A stretch of 64,000 bases of DNA from Gluconacetobacter diazotrophicus PA1 5 (GTDB lineage: Bacteria > Pseudomonadota > Alphaproteobacteria > Acetobacterales > Acetobacteraceae), in contig NC_010125.1 of NCBI RefSeq assembly GCF_000067045.1, positions 1,216,001-1,280,000 on the forward strand. Direction: 5' to 3'. Shown here in pieces: positions 35,981 through 47,403 of the stretch. Made by a program: the position numbers and the translations under genes. Under the pieces are notes generated by a model. That model was not told the origin of the DNA and made no database searches. It was given only the letters and a program-made list of their open reading frames with translations. The stretch's first letter is position 1; every line of letters begins with the position of its first letter.

Positions 35981-37288
35981 ATGCATCTCGCCGAACTCAA
36001 GGCCAAAACCCCCGCGGACCTTCTGGCGTACGCCGAAAGCCTGCAGATCGAGAACGCGTCGTCCCTGCGCAAGCAGGACATGATGTTCGCCATCCTCAAG
36101 ACCCTCGCCGACAATGATCAGGCGATCCATGGCGAGGGAACGCTGGAAATCCTGCCCGACGGGTTCGGCTTCCTGCGCTCGCCCGAGGCCAATTACCTGC
36201 CCGGGCCGGACGATATCTATATCTCGCCCAGCCAGGTGCGGCGCTTCGGCCTGCGCACCGGCGACACGGTCGAGGGCCAGATCCGCGCCCCGCGCGACGG
36301 CGAGCGCTATTTCGCGCTGCTGAAGGTCAACACGATCAATTTCGAGCCGCCCGAGGCCGTCCGTCACCGGATCAATTTCGACAACCTGACGCCCCTCTAC
36401 CCCGAGCGCCGGCTGAAGATGGAAGTCGAGGCCAACGCCGTGGGCGGCGAGCCCGAGAAGGTCGAGAAGGGCAAGGGCGCCAAGTCCCAGCCCAAGGATT
36501 TCACCCCCCGCGTGATCGACCTGGTCTCGCCGATCGGCATGGGGCAGCGCGCGCTGATCGTCGCCCCGCCGCGCACCGGCAAGACCGTGATGCTGCAGAG
36601 CATCGCCTCGTCGATTTCCGCCAACCACCCCGAAGTCTTCCTGATCGTCCTGCTGATCGACGAGCGCCCGGAAGAAGTCACCGACATGGCCCGCTCCGTC
36701 CGGGGCGAGGTCGTGTCCTCGACCTTCGACGAGCCGGCGACCCGCCACGTCCAGGTGACGGAAATGGTGCTGGAGAAGGCCAAGCGGCTGGTCGAGCATA
36801 AGCGCGACGTCGTCATCCTGCTGGATTCCATCACCCGCCTGGCCCGCGCCTACAACACCGTGGTGCCGTCATCGGGCAAGGTGCTGACCGGCGGCGTGGA
36901 TGCCAATGCCCTGCAACGCCCCAAGCGCTTCTTCGGCGCCGCGCGCAATATCGAGGAAGGCGGATCGCTGACCATCATCGCCACCGCGCTGATCGATACC
37001 GGCAGCCGCATGGACGAGGTGATTTTCGAGGAATTCAAGGGCACCGGCAACTCGGAACTCATCCTCGACCGCAAGCTGGCCGACAAGCGCACCTTCCCGG
37101 CGATCGACATCACCAAGAGCGGCACCCGCAAGGAAGAATTGCTGGTCGAACGCTCCGAACTGTCGAAGATGTGGGTCCTGCGCCGCATCCTGGCGCCGAT
37201 GGGCACGATGGACGCGATGGACTTTCTGCTGGACAAGCTGAAATACAGCAAGACCAACCGGGATTTCTTCGACGCGATGAATACCTGA
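35981..37288 (+). CDS. rho: transcription termination factor Rho
   Basis: Rho is the hexameric RNA helicase that ends untranslated transcripts. The 435 residues begin [21 protein letters not shown] (N-terminal helical domain). The RNA-binding cold-shock-like domain has [33 protein letters not shown]. The ATPase core has Walker [13 protein letters not shown] near residue 188, Walker [16 protein letters not shown] and the Q/R-loop [21 protein letters not shown] Lys-rich insert ([16 protein letters not shown]) lies near residue 160. Two palindromic hairpins follow the stop. Confidence 0.97.
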   Translation: MHLAELKAKTPADLLAYAESLQIENASSLRKQDMMFAILKTLADNDQAIHGEGTLEILPDGFGFLRSPEANYLPGPDDIYISPSQVRRFGLRTGDTVEGQIRAPRDGERYFALLKVNTINFEPPEAVRHRINFDNLTPLYPERRLKMEVEANAVGGEPEKVEKGKGAKSQPKDFTPRVIDLVSPIGMGQRALIVAPPRTGKTVMLQSIASSISANHPEVFLIVLLIDERPEEVTDMARSVRGEVVSSTFDEPATRHVQVTEMVLEKAKRLVEHKRDVVILLDSITRLARAYNTVVPSSGKVLTGGVDANALQRPKRFFGAARNIEEGGSLTIIATALIDTGSRMDEVIFEEFKGTGNSELILDRKLADKRTFPAIDITKSGTRKEELLVERSELSKMWVLRRILAPMGTMDAMDFLLDKLKYSKTNRDFFDAMNT

Positions 37289-37325
37289 CAGAAGGGAGCG
37301 TGATCGGGCGGAAACGCCTGGTCAC

Positions 37326-37347
37326 GTTCTTTTTTGAAAAAAAGAAC
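37326..37347. repeat. 22-nt dispersed palindrome, copy 2 (after rho)
   Basis: Arms GTTCTTTTTT and AAAAAAGAAC with a GA centre match the design at 5688-5709. It lies between the convergent rho and trmB genes and, having T-runs in the stem, may act as a terminator. Confidence 0.7.
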
Positions 37348-37421
37348 CAAAAAACTTCTGATCTATTCAGAAATTTTGTGCCGAGTACATACGGCGGACC
37401 AAACGAATAAAAGTCTTTTTG

Positions 37422-37445
37422 CTTCTTTTTCTTCAGAAAAAGAAG
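37422..37445. repeat. dispersed palindrome, copy 3 (before the trmB stop)
   Basis: Arms CTTCTTTTTCT and AGAAAAAGAAG meet at TC, the inverse orientation of copy 1. It lies immediately downstream of trmB on the minus strand, so it and copy 2 form paired terminator-like elements between convergent genes. Confidence 0.7.
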
Positions 37446-37449
37446 ACTC

Positions 37450-38175
37450 TTACTTCCTTACAAACGTCCAATACAAAGGCTGCCGCCCCGCAAGCAGCGC
37501 CTTGGCCTCATAGCGCGTCGGCGGCCACCCTTCGGGCCGGACGGTGGCGGGCGGTGCGGTGGCGAACAGATCCTGCGCGCCCATCACCTCGCTCACCCAG
37601 GTCTGATAGGTCGGGTCGTCGCTGGCAACACGCCAGATGGCGCCGGGCTTCAACACGCGGGCGACCAGCGCGATCGTCGCGGGATGGACGAAGCGGCGCT
37701 TGGCATGCCGGGCCTTGGGCCACGGGTCGGGAAACATCAGGAACATCCGGTCGATCGACCGTTCGGGCAGGGCGCGCAGCAGGATGCGCGCATCCTCGTC
37801 CCATATCCGCAGCAGGTCGGGCACCGGGGCGGTACCCTCCTGCCCGTCGGGCACCAGGCGCGACAGCAGCGAGCACAGCCCGTTTTCGAAGACTTCGCTG
37901 GCGATATAACCCACGTCGGGATGGGCCGCGTGCTGGGCCAGCGAATGCTCGCCACCGCCGAACCCGACCTCCAGCCAGATTTCGGACGGCACGCGGCCGA
38001 AACCGCGTGCCGGGTCATCCAGAACCGACGGGTCCAGCCGCAGTCGCGGCAGCGTCAGGTCCAGCAGGCGCTGCTGGCGCGGGCGCAGCGGATGGCCGCG
38101 CTGACGGCCATACAGCCGGTCAGGCGAAGCCTTGACCCCCGATACCGTACCGTCAGGTGCCTGCGGGACCGTCAT
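37450..38175 (-). CDS. trmB: tRNA (guanine-N7)-methyltransferase TrmB
   Basis: TrmB makes m7G46 in tRNA with S-adenosylmethionine. The 241 residues have RLYGRQRGHPLRPRQQRLL at the N-terminus and the SAM site WLEVGFGGGEHSLAQHAA near residue 65. The family motif RMFLMFPDPWPKARHAKRRFVHP is near residue 140, and the end is RYEAKALLAGRQPLYWTFVRK. The ATG at 38175 gives MTVPQAPDG. It begins 19 bases after metK and so sits in the same transcript, next to the gene that makes its cofactor. Confidence 0.94.
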   Translation of the reverse strand: MTVPQAPDGTVSGVKASPDRLYGRQRGHPLRPRQQRLLDLTLPRLRLDPSVLDDPARGFGRVPSEIWLEVGFGGGEHSLAQHAAHPDVGYIASEVFENGLCSLLSRLVPDGQEGTAPVPDLLRIWDEDARILLRALPERSIDRMFLMFPDPWPKARHAKRRFVHPATIALVARVLKPGAIWRVASDDPTYQTWVSEVMGAQDLFATAPPATVRPEGWPPTRYEAKALLAGRQPLYWTFVRK

Positions 38176-38194
38176 ACGACCTTGGCTGCCGCGA

Positions 38195-39382
38195 TCAGCG
38201 GTTGAACGCGCCGCGCAGCGCGTCCACCAGGTCGGTCTTCTCCCACGTGAAATTGTCGCGGGCTTCATCCGGCGTGCGGCCGAAATGGCCATAGGCCGAG
38301 GTCTCGGTATAGATCGGACGGTTCAGGCGCAGATGCTGGCGGATGCCGCGCGGCGTCAGGTTCATGACTTCGCGCAGGACGCTGCCCAGCTTCGCCTCGT
38401 CCACGTCCTTGCCGGTGCCGTCCAGGTCCACATAGACCGACAGCGGATGCGACACGCCGATGGCGTAGGAGATCTGCAGCGTACAGCGATCGGCCAGGCC
38501 GGCCGCAACCACGTTCTTGGCTAGGTAGCGGCAGGCATAGGCCGCCGAACGGTCGACCTTGGTCGGGTCCTTGCCCGAGAATGCGCCGCCGCCATGCGGG
38601 GCCGCGCCGCCGTAGGTGTCGACGATGATCTTGCGCCCGGTCAGACCGCAATCGCCGTCCGGACCGCCGATGACGAACACGCCGGTCGGGTTGGCGTAGA
38701 ATTCGTCTTCCGGGCACATCCAGCCTTCGGGCAGCACGTCCTGCACCACGTCGCGCAGGGCCTCGCGGATCGCGGCCTGGCTGGCGCCCTCGTCGTGCTG
38801 GGTGGAAATGACGACCGAGGTCGCGCCGACCGGGCGGCCGTCGACATAGCGCAGCGTGACCTGGCTCTTGGCGTCGGGCTGCAGCATGGCCACGCGCGCG
38901 TCGCCCGCTTTGCGCAGGTCGCGGATGCGATGCAGGATGCCGTGGGCATAGAACAGCGGCGCGGGCATCAGCGTTTCGGTCTCGCGCGTCGCGAAGCCGA
39001 ACATGATGCCCTGGTCGCCCGCACCCTCGTCCTTCTCGCCGGCGCTGTCGACGCCGACGGCGATATCGGCGGACTGCGCGTGCAGGTAGGATTCGATCTG
39101 GGCGTTCTTCCACGAGAAGCCGGCCTGGTCATAGCCGATGTCGCGGATCGCGGCGCGCGCGCCCTCGATCAGCGCCTCGGGGGTGACGGAGGACGGGCCG
39201 CGAACTTCGCCCGCCAGGACCACGCGGTTCGTCGTCACCAGTGTTTCGCAGGCGACGCGGGATTCACCATCGGCCGCCAGGTAGGCGTCCAGGACCGTAT
39301 CGCTGATCCGGTCGGCAACCTTGTCGGGGTGGCCTTCGGATACCGATTCCGACGTGAACAGAAAATCGCCTTTGTTACGCAT
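38195..39382 (-). CDS. metK: S-adenosylmethionine synthetase
   Basis: MetK makes S-adenosylmethionine from methionine and ATP. The 395 residues include [20 protein letters not shown] at the N-terminus, [16 protein letters not shown] near residue 118, the P-loop-like [27 protein letters not shown] near residue 265 and the ending [16 protein letters not shown]. The 167-base gap upstream to dapB has a TTGACG on the minus strand near 39473-39478 but no good -10. I looked for a SAM-type riboswitch there and could not recognise one. Confidence 0.96.
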   Translation of the reverse strand: MRNKGDFLFTSESVSEGHPDKVADRISDTVLDAYLAADGESRVACETLVTTNRVVLAGEVRGPSSVTPEALIEGARAAIRDIGYDQAGFSWKNAQIESYLHAQSADIAVGVDSAGEKDEGAGDQGIMFGFATRETETLMPAPLFYAHGILHRIRDLRKAGDARVAMLQPDAKSQVTLRYVDGRPVGATSVVISTQHDEGASQAAIREALRDVVQDVLPEGWMCPEDEFYANPTGVFVIGGPDGDCGLTGRKIIVDTYGGAAPHGGGAFSGKDPTKVDRSAAYACRYLAKNVVAAGLADRCTLQISYAIGVSHPLSVYVDLDGTGKDVDEAKLGSVLREVMNLTPRGIRQHLRLNRPIYTETSAYGHFGRTPDEARDNFTWEKTDLVDALRGAFNR

Positions 39383-39549
39383 GATGGTCCTGTCTATCTC
39401 GAACGAAGGAAAGGGTGACGCCGCCACGCATGCGCGGTCCGGGCGGGTCCGTTTGACCCAATACCCCCAGAGCGTCAAGTATTTTCACGGGATACCACAG
39501 TCCCGCTGGGGAGATTGCGAGGCAGCCGGCGGGGACGCGGCAAGCGCCG

Positions 39550-40320
39550 TCAATCCAGCCCCAGTACATCTTCCATGTCATACAGACCCGACGCCTGTCC
39601 GCGCAGCCACAGCGCCGCCCGCACCGCGCCGGTGGCATAGATGCGGCGGTCGAACGACCGGTGGGTCAGGGCGATCTGCTCGGTGGCCGAGGTGAAGGAC
39701 ACCGTATGCTCGCCCACGATCTGGCCGCCGCGCAGCACGGCGAAGCCGATCGCGTCGGCGCGGCGCGGGCCGGTATGGCCGGTGCGTCCGTCCTCGATAT
39801 GGCTGGCCAGGTCGATGCCGCGCCCGTCGGCCACCGCCTGGCCGATCGCCAGCGCCGTGCCGGATGGCGCATCGACCTTCTGCCGGTGATGCATTTCCAG
39901 GATTTCGGCATCGTACGTGGCCGAGGGCAGGGCGGCCGCCATCTGCCGGGCCAGGCGCGTGACCAGCGTGACGCCGGGGGAATAGTTCGCCGCATGCACC
40001 ACGGGAATGCGGCCGGCCGCCGTACGGACGGCCTCCAGGTCTGCGGCCGACAGGCCGGTGGTGCCCAGCACCCACGCCACCCCGGCCCGGGCCAGGATAT
40101 CAGCGTGGGTCCGCACCGTCGCGGCATGGGTGAAATCGATCACCACGTCGCAGCGCGGGGCCAGTGCGTCCAGGGTGGCAAAGACATCGGATGCCGGCGC
40201 GGCGTCGCGCGCCGTGCCACCGGACAGGATGCCGCCGCCGGTCGTCACTTCCTCGCGCAGCAGGCGGCCGACCCGCCCGTTGATGCCGGCGATGCCGATC
40301 CGTACGCCCTGTGTCGTCAT
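39550..40320 (-). CDS. dapB: 4-hydroxy-tetrahydrodipicolinate reductase
   Basis: DapB reduces the product of DapA in lysine and peptidoglycan-precursor synthesis. The 256 residues start with the nucleotide-binding fold IGIAGINGRVGRLLREEV and continue with VVIDFTHAATVRTHADILA and LGTTGLSAADLEAV. The signature is EILEMHHRQKVDAPSGTALAIG near residue 150. The length is normal. The ATG at 40320 was chosen over a longer frame. It lies 145 bases downstream of dnaJ on the same strand, the dnaK-dnaJ-dapB order of many alphaproteobacteria. Confidence 0.95.
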   Translation of the reverse strand: MTTQGVRIGIAGINGRVGRLLREEVTTGGGILSGGTARDAAPASDVFATLDALAPRCDVVIDFTHAATVRTHADILARAGVAWVLGTTGLSAADLEAVRTAAGRIPVVHAANYSPGVTLVTRLARQMAAALPSATYDAEILEMHHRQKVDAPSGTALAIGQAVADGRGIDLASHIEDGRTGHTGPRRADAIGFAVLRGGQIVGEHTVSFTSATEQIALTHRSFDRRIYATGAVRAALWLRGQASGLYDMEDVLGLD

Positions 40321-40428
40321 GTCATGGCCCCTGAAACGGGTGGCGGCGCGACCGGGGGATCGCGCCGCCTGGAATATCCACGGTGCGAGTGGGGGGATCA
40401 CCATGGATAGTCGTTTTCTATCCCTAAC

Positions 40429-40454
40429 CCCGGCCCCTTTCAACAGCGGCCGGG
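40429..40454. terminator. hairpin downstream of dnaJ
   Basis: Arms CCCGGCC and GGCCGGG enclose 12 bases just past the dnaJ stop, between dnaJ and dapB. A second small inverted repeat (GGATAG/CTATCC, 40405-40423) follows on the minus strand. Together they may lower read-through from the chaperone genes into dapB. Confidence 0.5.
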
Positions 40455-40465
40455 AGCCGAGCCCC

Positions 40466-41590
40466 TTAGAGTTTTCCCTCGAAGAAATCCCGGACCTTGC
40501 TGAAGAACCCGGTGCTCTCGGGGTTGGCGCGCTCGTGGTCGCCGGCCTCGGCTTCGAACTCTTCCAGCAGCTCGCGCTGGCGCTTGGTCAGGTGGCGCGG
40601 CGTCTCGACGGACACCTGGATATACATATCTCCCCGCGCCGAGGACCGCAGGACCGAGAACCCCTTGCCGCGCAGGCGGAAATTCTCGCCGGTCTGGGTA
40701 CCGGCCGGGACCTTGACCTTGGTGCGGGACCCGTCGACGACCGGGACCTCGATCTCGGTGCCCAGCGCGGCCAGGCTCATGCGCAGGGGCACGCGGCAAT
40801 AGATGTTCGCGCCGTCGCGCTGGAAGATCGGGTGGGGCTCGACCGCGACATGGATATACAGGTCGCCCGGTGCCGCGCCCTTGCCCCCGGCCTCGCCCTC
40901 GCCGGACAGGCGGATGCGCGTGCCGTCCTCGACCCCGGCCGGGATCGCGACTTCCAGCGTGCGCTCGCGCTCGACAGTGCCGGCGCCGTGGCAGGCGGCG
41001 CAGGGGTTGCGCACCACCTTGCCCGCGCCATGGCAGGTCGGGCAGGCGCGCTCGACCAGGAAGAAGCCCTGCTGCGCGCGGACCTTGCCCGCGCCGTGAC
41101 AGGTCGGGCAGGTCTCAGCCCCCTGGTCACGGTCGGCCGATCCGGTGCCCTCGCAGGATTCGCAGGTCACGCGGGTGGGCACGGTGATCGGCTTCTTGAC
41201 GCCGGTGAACGCCTCGGTGAAGGAAATCGACACCTGGATCTGGATGTCGCTGCCCGACCGGCGGCCGCCGCGCCGGCCGCCCATCATGTCGCCGAACATC
41301 TGTTCGAAGATGTCGCCCAGGCCGCCGCCGAAATCGAACCCGCCGGCGCCGGGGCCCCCGCCCTCGAATGCCGCATGGCCGAACCGGTCATAGGCCGCGC
41401 GCTTCTGTTCGTCCTTCAGGATGTCGTAGGCCTCGTTGATCTCCTTGAACCGCGCCTCGGCCGAGGCATCGCCGGGGTTGCGGTCGGGATGGTACTGCAT
41501 GGCCAGCCTGCGATACGCCTTCTTCAGCTCGTCCCCGTTCGCATCGCGGGTGACTTCGAGTACGGCGTAGTAATCAAGCTTGGTGGCCAT
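40466..41590 (-). CDS. dnaJ: chaperone protein DnaJ
   Basis: DnaJ is the Hsp40 co-chaperone that presents substrates to DnaK and triggers its ATPase. The 374 residues have the J domain with HPD ([11 protein letters not shown], near residue 31) and a Gly/Phe-rich linker to about residue 100. The four zinc-finger repeats follow ([32 protein letters not shown], residues 142-210), and then the C-terminal substrate-binding barrels. The ATG at 41590 gives [13 protein letters not shown]. It lies 191 bases after dnaK, beyond a GC-rich hairpin. Confidence 0.96.
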   Translation of the reverse strand: MATKLDYYAVLEVTRDANGDELKKAYRRLAMQYHPDRNPGDASAEARFKEINEAYDILKDEQKRAAYDRFGHAAFEGGGPGAGGFDFGGGLGDIFEQMFGDMMGGRRGGRRSGSDIQIQVSISFTEAFTGVKKPITVPTRVTCESCEGTGSADRDQGAETCPTCHGAGKVRAQQGFFLVERACPTCHGAGKVVRNPCAACHGAGTVERERTLEVAIPAGVEDGTRIRLSGEGEAGGKGAAPGDLYIHVAVEPHPIFQRDGANIYCRVPLRMSLAALGTEIEVPVVDGSRTKVKVPAGTQTGENFRLRGKGFSVLRSSARGDMYIQVSVETPRHLTKRQRELLEEFEAEAGDHERANPESTGFFSKVRDFFEGKL

Positions 41591-41737
41591 CGTGGTCCTC
41601 ACTGGCGGGGCCGTGCCGGAGCGGTCGCTCCGGCATCGGGGCCGTCATGGGGCGACGCCCATGGCGGTGCGGCAGCCCAGTCATTTATGGAAAAGCGCCC
41701 GCCTTCGCAGAAGGGGGCGCCATCGGTCGGTAGAAGC

Positions 41738-41761
41738 GGCGCCGGCCGCGGGGCCGGCGCC
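41738..41761. terminator. perfect 10-bp GC hairpin between dnaK and dnaJ
   Basis: Arms GGCGCCGGCC and GGCCGGCGCC enclose a 4-base loop 20 bases past the dnaK stop. There is no T-run. A partial terminator or stabiliser would explain higher dnaK than dnaJ expression. Confidence 0.6.
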
Positions 41762-41781
41762 TTGGCGATACCGTCGGCCGA

Positions 41782-43698
<1,917 letters not shown>

Positions 43699-43823
43699 AT
43701 ATCTTCTCCTGTCAGCGGTCCGGACCGGCCCGAAGCACCGGAAGGGACCCTAGAACTCTTGTCGTTCTGGCGGGTCGCGCGGACTGTTTCACCACATCCG
43801 CCCACATCGCCGAACCTGTTTCG

Positions 43824-43853
43824 CATGTATTCAGCCCCGGCGTTCGTTTCAAG
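43824..43853 (-). promoter_or_regulatory. heat-shock (sigma32-like) promoter candidate of dnaK
   Basis: On the minus strand CCCCTTGAAA at the -35 is typical of sigma32 promoters. TACATG follows 17 bases after TTGAAA as a possible -10. It stands in the 206-base grpE-dnaK gap, leaving a leader of about 115 bases. Confidence 0.55.
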
Positions 43854-43904
43854 GGGCCATCCTGCGGAACAGGGGCGGGCGGGCACGTTCCGGCGGTCGC
43901 CGGG

Positions 43905-44594
43905 TCAGCCGTCGGCCTTGTTGCCGTATGTCGGGTCGCTGTACGTCCCGGATTCCGTTGCCTGGGCGGCGGCCGGCTGGGTCCCTGCCGCCGCGCCCTT
44001 GGACACGACGACCATCGCGGGCTTCAGCAGGCGGCCATGCAGCGTCCAGGCGGGCGTCCAGGCCTGGATCACGGTGCCGTGGGGGTGTTCGTCGCTATGC
44101 TGCTCGGCCATCGCCTGGTGGTGGTTGGCGTCGAACGGCGTGCCGGCCGGGTCGGCGGCGGAAATGCCATGGCGTTCCAGGATGCCCATGAACGAACGCT
44201 CGGTGCTCTCGATCCCCTCGCGCATGCGGGCGATCAGCCTGTCCTCGCCTTCGGTCGCGTGCGGCAGGCTGGCCAGCGCGCGCTTCAGGTTCTCGGCGGC
44301 CTCGACCACGTCGCGGGCGAATTTCTGCGTCGCATATTGCCGCGCGTCCTCCAGCTCGCGCTTGGTGCGCGTGCGCAGGTTCTGCATCTCGGCTTCCGAG
44401 CGCAGCCATTTCTCGCGCATTTCCTCCAGCGCGGCTTCCAGCTCCTGGATGCGCGGGTGGCCGGCACCGGCCGGATCACTCGCCCCGGCGTGGGCCGTAT
44501 CCTGGTCGTGGCCGGACGACGGGCCGGGAGGGGACATGCCGGCCTCTCCGCTCGGAGAGTCGGCGACGGGGGTGGGGTCTGTATCGTGGCTCAT
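43905..44594 (-). CDS. grpE: nucleotide exchange factor GrpE
   Basis: GrpE drives ADP release from DnaK. The 229 residues have an acidic, Pro/Ser-rich N-terminus (residues 1-45) and a long coiled coil (RIQELEAALEEMREKWLRSEAEMQNLRTRTKRELEDARQYA). The conserved core is FARDVVEAAENLKRAL and the beta domain is VIQAWTPAWTLHGRLLKPAMVVVSKG. It differs slightly from many GrpE proteins in its VIQAWTPAW stretch, where the usual form is VLQ-GY-L-DR. The gene is upstream of dnaK on the same strand and divergent from chvI. Confidence 0.93.
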   Translation of the reverse strand: MSHDTDPTPVADSPSGEAGMSPPGPSSGHDQDTAHAGASDPAGAGHPRIQELEAALEEMREKWLRSEAEMQNLRTRTKRELEDARQYATQKFARDVVEAAENLKRALASLPHATEGEDRLIARMREGIESTERSFMGILERHGISAADPAGTPFDANHHQAMAEQHSDEHPHGTVIQAWTPAWTLHGRLLKPAMVVVSKGAAAGTQPAAAQATESGTYSDPTYGNKADG

Positions 44595-44816
44595 GCCCTT
44601 TGAAGTAGGTGAGCGCGCGCCGTTGGACAAGGCGTCACGGCCATCGCCGATATGACGTTTGTGCGGGTTTCCCCCGCCATGCGGGTGGAACGGGACGCGG
44701 TCCCGGCCGGAACATGGATGGATGGTCATGGGCTGCGGCCATGACAGCGTGATCCGGCTGGCGCTATGCTGGGGCGAAGGCCGCCCCCGGCCAGGCAAGG
44801 AGCGAGAAACGCCGCG

Positions 44817-45527
44817 ATGGAGCCGACGAAACATACGATCGCCCTGGTGGATGACGACCGGAATATCCTGACGTCGGTCCAGATGACGCTGGAGGCCGAG
44901 GGCTTCAACGTCCGCACCTATACCGACGGCGAAAGCGCGCTGCACGGATTGATGACCCGCCCGGTCGACCTGGCGGTGCTGGACATCAAGATGCCGCGCA
45001 TGGACGGGATGGAACTGCTGCAGCGCCTGCGCACCCGCTCGCACCTGCCGGTCATCTTCCTGTCCTCGAAGGACGAGGAGGTGGACCAGTTGATGGGCCT
45101 GCGCCTGGGCGCGGACGATTACATCACCAAGCCGTTCTCGCAGCGGCTGCTGCTGGAGCGCATCCGCGCCCTGCTGCGCCGGAACGAGGCCACCCGGGGC
45201 GAGCCGGGCGGTCAGGCGGCCGCCGGCAGCCTGGTGCGCGGCGACCTGTCGCTGGACGAAACCCGCCACCAGTGCCTGTGGCGCGGCAAGGACATCCAGC
45301 TGACGGTCACGGAATTCCTGCTGGTCAAGGCGCTGGCGGCGCGGCCGGGCCTGGTCAAGTCCCGCGACCAGCTGATCGATGCTGCCTATGGCGAGAATAT
45401 CTATGTCGATGACCGCACCATCGACAGCCACATCAAGCGCGTGCGCAAGAAGTTCCGCCAGGTGGACGACGATTTCAACCAGATCGAGACGCTGTACGGG
45501 ATCGGCTACCGCTACAAGGAGGAATAA
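44817..45527 (+). CDS. chvI: two-component response regulator ChvI (OmpR family)
   Basis: ChvI is the DNA-binding partner of the ChvG kinase, an envelope/acid-stress system of alphaproteobacteria. The 236 residues have the receiver ([14 protein letters not shown], phospho-acceptor Asp56 in [42 protein letters not shown]) and a winged-helix effector. The latter reads [52 protein letters not shown]. The pattern [17 protein letters not shown] is highly characteristic of ChvI. Start ATG 44817 follows AAGGAG at somewhat long spacing. The kinase gene follows after 2 bases. Confidence 0.93.
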   Translation: MEPTKHTIALVDDDRNILTSVQMTLEAEGFNVRTYTDGESALHGLMTRPVDLAVLDIKMPRMDGMELLQRLRTRSHLPVIFLSSKDEEVDQLMGLRLGADDYITKPFSQRLLLERIRALLRRNEATRGEPGGQAAAGSLVRGDLSLDETRHQCLWRGKDIQLTVTEFLLVKALAARPGLVKSRDQLIDAAYGENIYVDDRTIDSHIKRVRKKFRQVDDDFNQIETLYGIGYRYKEE

Positions 45528-45529
45528 GG

Positions 45530-47308
45530 TTGCGCATCGGCAACAGGGTCCTGCCCCTGCCCGATCCTGTTGCCTGGGTTCGCGGACTGCTGGCGCCGGC
45601 TGCCGAAATCCGCACCCACGACGCGGCGTCGGCCTATCACGAATACCGCACGCGCCTCGTCTCGCCGCTGATGCGGCGGATTTTGCTGGTCAACGCCCTG
45701 CCGCTGATGCTGCTGGCCCTGACGCTGCTGTATCTGAACCAGTTCCAGAACAGCCTGCTGGAGGCCGAGGTCACCGCCCTGCGCGAACAGGCGCGCATCT
45801 ATGCCGGCGCGCTGGGGCAGAGCGCCGTGGTGTCCGGCCGGGGCAGCGACCCGATCCTGGACGCCCCGCTGGCGCGGCCGCTGCTGCTGCGCCTGACCGA
45901 GCCCAGCCCCGCCGCCCATGCCCGCCTGTTCGCACCCGACGGCCAGCTTGTGGCCGACAGCCGGGTGGAACAGGCCGCGGTCCTGCATCGCGGCACGCGC
46001 GGACAGATCGAAAGCCAGCCCCTGCCCTCGCCCGTCGCGGCCGATGACGGCGACGACCGCGCCGCCGGGGCCATGGCGAATGCCGGCTTCGCCGAACGGT
46101 TCTATGACCGCCTGCTGTCGCTGCTGCCGACGCTGTCGGGTGCGCGGATCGTGACGCTGGATACGCCGGATACCGATCCCAGCGTCCAGCCGGTCATGGG
46201 GGCCGACGGGCAGTCGACGCCGGAAATGCCCCCCTATATCCGCCGGACCGCCAACCGCCACCTGATCGTCACGGTGGCCGAACCGGTGATGCATGACGGG
46301 CAGACCATCGGCATCATCCAGTTGACGCGCCAGGCCCGCGATGTCGATCGCTCGCTGTTCGCGGTGCGCTCGTCGATCCTGTCGCTGGTGCTGATCGCGC
46401 TGGCCATCACCGTGCTGCTGTCGTGGTACCTGTCGCTGACCATCGCGCGGCCGCTGCTGCGGCTGGCGGCGTCGGCCCACGTCATCCGCGAATCCCACGG
46501 CCGGTCCGACACGGTGCCGCCGCGCCTGCTGGCACGGCGCGACGAAATCGGCGAGGTCGCGCGCGCCCTGCAGGACAGCGCCCGCGCCCTGTGGGCGCGC
46601 ATGGATGCGATCGAGCGGTTCGCCGCCGATGTCAGCCACGAGATCAAGAACCCGCTGTCGTCCATCCGCTCGGCGATCGAAACCCTGGTGCGGATCGAGG
46701 ATTTGAACCGCCAGCGGCGGCTGCTGTCCATCATCAATGACGACGTGCGCCGGCTGGACCGGCTGATCACCGACATTTCGGACGCCAGCCGTGTCGATGC
46801 CGAACTGTCGCGGACGCGCACCGAACCGGTGGGGGTGGTGCCGATCCTGTCGGTGCTGGCGGAAATCCATCAGGCCACGCGCGCACCCGGCCAGCCGATC
46901 CTGGCGATCAGCGTCACGGCCGCCGACCGGTCGCTGACGGTGCAGGCGGTCGAGGACCGTCTGGTCCAGGTGCTGCGCAACCTGATCGGCAACGCGATCT
47001 CGTTCTCGCCGCCCGACGGGCGCATCACGCTCAGCGCCGTGCCCGCCGCCGGGGGCATGGTGGACATCGCGGTGGCGGACGAGGGCCCGGGCATTCCCGC
47101 CGCCAAGCTGAACAGCATCTTCGACCGTTTCTATTCCGAACGGCCGACCACCGAGAATTTCGGCCAGCATTCCGGGCTGGGCCTGTCCATCAGCCGCCAG
47201 ATCGTCGAGGCCCTGAAGGGTACCATCCGCGCCGAAAACAGGGTGGGAACGGACGGCCGCGTGGTGGGTGCGCGCTTTGTGGTGACGCTGCCGCGCGTCG
47301 TGGGGTAA
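45530..47308 (+). CDS. chvG: sensor histidine kinase ChvG
   Basis: ChvG is the membrane kinase of the ChvG-ChvI pair. The 592 residues show TM1 near residue 51-66 (ILLVNALPLMLLALTLLYL) and a periplasmic sensor region of about 200 residues. TM2 is SILSLVLIALAITVLLSWYL near residue 282. A HAMP domain and the kinase core follow, with His in FAADVSHEIKNPLSSIRSAIETL near residue 368 and NLIGNAISFSPPDG as the N box. VADEGPGIP and GLGLSISRQIVEALKG are the G boxes. The start is TTG at 45530 with AAGGAGGAATAAGG immediately before it. In many relatives ChvG is followed by hprK and PTS genes; here a TonB receptor follows. Confidence 0.92.
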   Translation: MRIGNRVLPLPDPVAWVRGLLAPAAEIRTHDAASAYHEYRTRLVSPLMRRILLVNALPLMLLALTLLYLNQFQNSLLEAEVTALREQARIYAGALGQSAVVSGRGSDPILDAPLARPLLLRLTEPSPAAHARLFAPDGQLVADSRVEQAAVLHRGTRGQIESQPLPSPVAADDGDDRAAGAMANAGFAERFYDRLLSLLPTLSGARIVTLDTPDTDPSVQPVMGADGQSTPEMPPYIRRTANRHLIVTVAEPVMHDGQTIGIIQLTRQARDVDRSLFAVRSSILSLVLIALAITVLLSWYLSLTIARPLLRLAASAHVIRESHGRSDTVPPRLLARRDEIGEVARALQDSARALWARMDAIERFAADVSHEIKNPLSSIRSAIETLVRIEDLNRQRRLLSIINDDVRRLDRLITDISDASRVDAELSRTRTEPVGVVPILSVLAEIHQATRAPGQPILAISVTAADRSLTVQAVEDRLVQVLRNLIGNAISFSPPDGRITLSAVPAAGGMVDIAVADEGPGIPAAKLNSIFDRFYSERPTTENFGQHSGLGLSISRQIVEALKGTIRAENRVGTDGRVVGARFVVTLPRVVG

Positions 47309-47358
47309 AGACCCCGAATGTCCCCGCACACAGCCCCCAAATGAACAGAAGTCTGTCG

Positions 47359-47380
47359 GTTCTTTTTTTCAGGAAAGAAC
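47359..47380. repeat. 22-nt dispersed palindrome, copy 4 (wobble variant)
   Basis: GTTCTTT and AAAGAAC pair perfectly, and the inner positions pair by G-T wobble and one AT pair around a TC centre. The total is 22 bases, as in the other copies. It lies between chvG and the signal peptide of the TonB receptor gene, so the receptor start is placed downstream. Confidence 0.6.
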
Positions 47381-47403
47381 GAATCTCCTGCGCAACGCGT
47401 CAG

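Noticed and set aside
39383-39549. SAM-sensing riboswitch upstream of metK
   Set aside because: Small inverted repeats exist (GCGGGA/TCCCGT, GGGTC/GACCC), but none has the conserved core of the SAM-I, SAM-II or SAM/SAH classes that I could recognise.
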